Source of the DNA: Planctomycetota bacterium
GTDB taxonomy: Bacteria; Planctomycetota; UBA1135; UBA2386
Reading direction: 5' to 3'
Length of the DNA stretch: 6,781 bases
NCBI GenBank assembly: GCA_020425885.1
Contig: JAGQRA010000052.1
Coordinates: forward strand, 1-6,781
Below, piece by piece: positions 5,829 through 6,781 of this stretch (positions are counted from its first letter, which is position 1; every line of letters starts with the position of its first letter). The position numbers were made by a program, and so were the translations under genes. A model generated the notes under the pieces. It did not search any database. It was not told the DNA's origin and saw only the letters and a list, made by a program, of their open reading frames with translations.

Positions 5829-6081
5829 GAGCATGATGTCCGAGCCCGCACGGAAACCACCGCCTGGATTCGACGACCTGCCGGTCGACCAGCAGATCGA
5901 CTACTTGCAGTCGCTGTGGGATCGAGTCGCGGCGGATCCGGATCGCGTTCCCGAACCGGATTGGCATCAGGCTCTGCTCGATGAGCGGACGAAGGCGCAT
6001 CGCGACGCGCCCGGCGAGGCAGCGTCGTGGGATGAGGTTCGCGAGCGAGTCACTCGGCGCCTTCGCGAGCCTCCCGAGTGA
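5827..6081 (+). CDS. Type II antitoxin, Unstab_antitox / addiction-module family
   Basis: An 84-aa acidic protein of the short addiction-module type (Pfam Unstab_antitox pattern): FDDLPVDQQIDYLQSLWDRV (15-34), acidic VPEPDW (41-46), LLDERTKAHR (50-59) and SWDEVRERVTRRL (67-79). It would bind and neutralise the toxin encoded immediately downstream and probably repress the shared promoter. Three in-frame ATGs compete (5827, 5833, 5836). None has a good Shine-Dalgarno and 5836 would suit a leaderless transcript. The frame is open far upstream to 5566 but that part is the preceding cassette. Its stop overlaps the toxin start by four bases (GTGA), a typical coupling. Family assignment is by recalled pattern and is supported by the partner. 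Confidence 0.9.
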   Translation: MSMMSEPARKPPPGFDDLPVDQQIDYLQSLWDRVAADPDRVPEPDWHQALLDERTKAHRDAPGEAASWDEVRERVTRRLREPPE

Positions 6082-6374
6082 CGGTTGGACTCAGGATCCG
6101 CGCGGAGGCAGAGAGGGAGTTCGAGGACGCCGCGCTGTGGTACGAGGCGCGACGCCCTGGCTTGGGACTCCAACTCGTCGGCGAGTTGGACCGAGTTCTC
6201 GATCGAATCACGGAGTCGCCACGGCAGTTTCCACTCGTCAGCGATCAATGCCGTCGAGGTCTCCTGCGGCGATTCCCCTACGGCGTCTACTTCTTGCTCG
6301 AGGAGGACGTCGCCGTCGTGATCGCGATCCTGCACATGCATCGGCGTCCCGACACATGGCGGTCCCGCGAGTAG
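6078..6374 (+). CDS. Type II toxin, RelE/ParE family
   Basis: A 98-aa toxin of the RelE/ParE fold: N-terminal helix with AEAEREFEDAALWYEARRPG (9-28), LVGELDRVLDRITESP (33-48), FPLVSD (51-56), RRGLLRRFPYGVYFLLEEDV (59-78) and the C-terminal strand and tail VVIAILHMHRRPDTWRSR (80-97), matching the family ending of basic residue, P, then W-x-x-R. RelE-type members cleave ribosome-bound mRNA and ParE-type members poison DNA gyrase; the sequence does not tell me which applies here. The start is GTG 6078, overlapping the antitoxin stop, so synthesis depends on antitoxin translation. The pair is one complete cassette (5774-6484). Such cassettes are known in large chromosomal integrons, where they are thought to limit loss of cassettes. 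Confidence 0.92.
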   Translation: MTVGLRIRAEAEREFEDAALWYEARRPGLGLQLVGELDRVLDRITESPRQFPLVSDQCRRGLLRRFPYGVYFLLEEDVAVVIAILHMHRRPDTWRSRE

Positions 6375-6389
6375 CTTCGTATTTTCGCT

Positions 6390-6490
6390 GCCCAACCCGC
6401 CGATGCAGCCGACGACCGCTTCGTCACGCCGCTCGCTTGCAAGAGCACCGCGCCGACCGCGCTCGCAGCTGATCGGCAAAGACGTTGGGC
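6390..6490 (+). other. attC: attC site of cassette C6 (toxin-antitoxin)
   Basis: R'' box GCCCAAC at 6390-6396 and R' box GTTGGGC at 6484-6490, 101 bp, the longest here. L'' GCCGATGCAGC (6399-6409) pairs with L' GCAGCTGATCGGC (6465-6477) with an extrahelical G. The larger centre holds a GCTC/GAGC mini-stem around TTGCAA (6431-6446). R'' is the exact reverse complement of the left junction at 5773-5779. Confidence 0.9.
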
Positions 6491-6498
6491 GCACCTGG

Positions 6499-6669
6499 AT
6501 GCTGACCACCAACCTGAAGCAACTGAGTGCCGCAGGGTGGCTGCTTGCGGCCGTCGCGCTGACCTCAACAGTGCTTGTGTCGATCCCGCTCGGTGCATGG
6601 GCACTTGAGGCGATTGACAGCTCCACGTTCCGCGCGTGGCGAGACCCGATCATCGTAACCGTCGCTTGA
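6499..6669 (+). CDS. Cassette C7 small single-span membrane protein
   Basis: A 56-aa ORF from ATG 6499, 14 bases inside the cassette. It has a short polar start (MLTTNLKQLS), one hydrophobic segment at about 11-36 (AAGWLLAAVALTSTVLVSIP and on to AWAL) and a short tail with RAWRDP. No good Shine-Dalgarno is seen. I recognise no family. It may be a real small membrane protein, or the intact N-terminus of a longer membrane protein shortened by a frameshift, since the next frame stays open to the window edge with codon use typical of a real gene. No attC is reached before the window ends. Confidence 0.5.
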   Translation: MLTTNLKQLSAAGWLLAAVALTSTVLVSIPLGAWALEAIDSSTFRAWRDPIIVTVA

Positions 6670-6781
6670 GCCCCACCTGGAATCTCGCGATGCGCTCGTC
6701 ATCCTGCCGGGGATGTTCACGCGCTACACGATCGAGGATATCGCACCCCTGCTCGCGCTCCGGGAGCGCGATGGCCTGAGC
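6659..6781 (+). CDS. Partial open frame at right edge, unknown
   Basis: After a TAA at 6656-6658 this frame is open to the window end and encodes LEPHLESRDALVILPGMFTR followed by YTIEDIAPLLALRERDGLS. Third codon positions are mostly G or C, as expected for a coding frame in this genome. The only ATG is at 6713, well inside the conserved-looking part; no start or ribosome binding site is visible before it. It may be the continuation, after a frameshift, of the 56-aa ORF that overlaps its start, or a separate gene. The minus strand here is also open in one frame, so the strand is not certain. Function unknown. Confidence 0.3.

Larger units (their letters stand above)
1381..6781 (+). mobile_element. 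Chromosomal integron with cassette array (right end outside window)
   Basis: An intact intI, an attI region and at least six attC sites in the same orientation make a complete CALIN-plus-integrase structure. Crossover points (between G and TT of GTTRRRY) fall after 2535, 3048, 3590, 4006, 5470, 5773 and 6484, giving cassettes of 513, 542, 416, 1464, 303 and 711 bp and a seventh that continues past the edge. For the 513, 542, 416, 1464 and 711 bp cassettes, the first six bases plus G are the exact reverse complement of the R'' box at the right end, as expected for a cassette that carries both halves of its own attC. The 303 bp cassette does not follow this rule. No resistance gene, transposase or class 1 3' conserved segment is present, so this is a sedentary chromosomal-type integron next to a biotin locus. 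Confidence 0.93.

Noticed and set aside
2983..6490. CRISPR array, given regularly recurring GCAGCAGCCGAC-like blocks
   Set aside because: The spacing is irregular (hundreds of bases), the blocks lie in long imperfect palindromes with GTTRRRY boxes, and they flank protein-coding units, so they are attC sites.

Overview
The window is GC-rich throughout (roughly 60-65% by eye, lower around 4600-5400). It joins a chromosomal housekeeping locus to a mobile integron. The left part is minus-strand biotin biosynthesis: bioB is complete and bioF overlaps its 3' end and runs off the left edge. The organism is a high-GC bacterium that I cannot name from sequence alone. From memory, the rare layout with the integrase pointing toward its own cassettes is known in Treponema denticola, some Planctomycetes and some Chlorobi, so a planctomycete-like host is possible but unproven.

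Divergent from bioB, a complete integron integrase (IntI, 341 aa from ATG 1381) runs rightward. Its catalytic residues fall at the same residue numbers I recall for class 1 IntI1. After its stop comes a putative attI region (about 2401-2541), bracketed by a near-perfect 13-bp inverted repeat and ending at a GTTGGGT crossover box. From there to the right edge is a cassette array, with every recognisable cassette gene on the + strand, the same strand as intI.

Cassette limits were set by a sequence rule: each cassette's left end (TTRRRY, from its own R' box) should be complementary to the R'' box (RYYYAAC) of the attC site at its right end. Inferred cassettes: C1 2536-3048 (small beta-rich protein of a possible immunity-like family); C2 3049-3590 (possible lipoprotein); C3 3591-4006 (membrane protein); C4 4007-5470 (two genes: a helical protein with an RNKALVH HEPN-like motif, and an exported papain-fold C70-type cysteine protease); C5 5471-5773 (tiny membrane ORFs, degenerate attC); C6 5774-6484 (toxin-antitoxin operon, Unstab_antitox antitoxin and RelE/ParE toxin); C7 6485 to beyond the window (small membrane protein and a second partial reading frame). 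The boxes match exactly for C1, C2, C3, C4 and C6; C5 fails the rule and C7 cannot be tested.

The genes do not form one pathway. IntI would recombine attI and attC sites; the toxin-antitoxin cassette may stabilise the array; the other cassettes are accessory cargo, several of them membrane-bound or exported. The most notable points are the reversed integrase orientation, the two-gene cassette pairing a HEPN-like protein with an exported protease, the inverted repeat framing attI, and an open reading frame that crosses an attC site and joins the antitoxin in frame.
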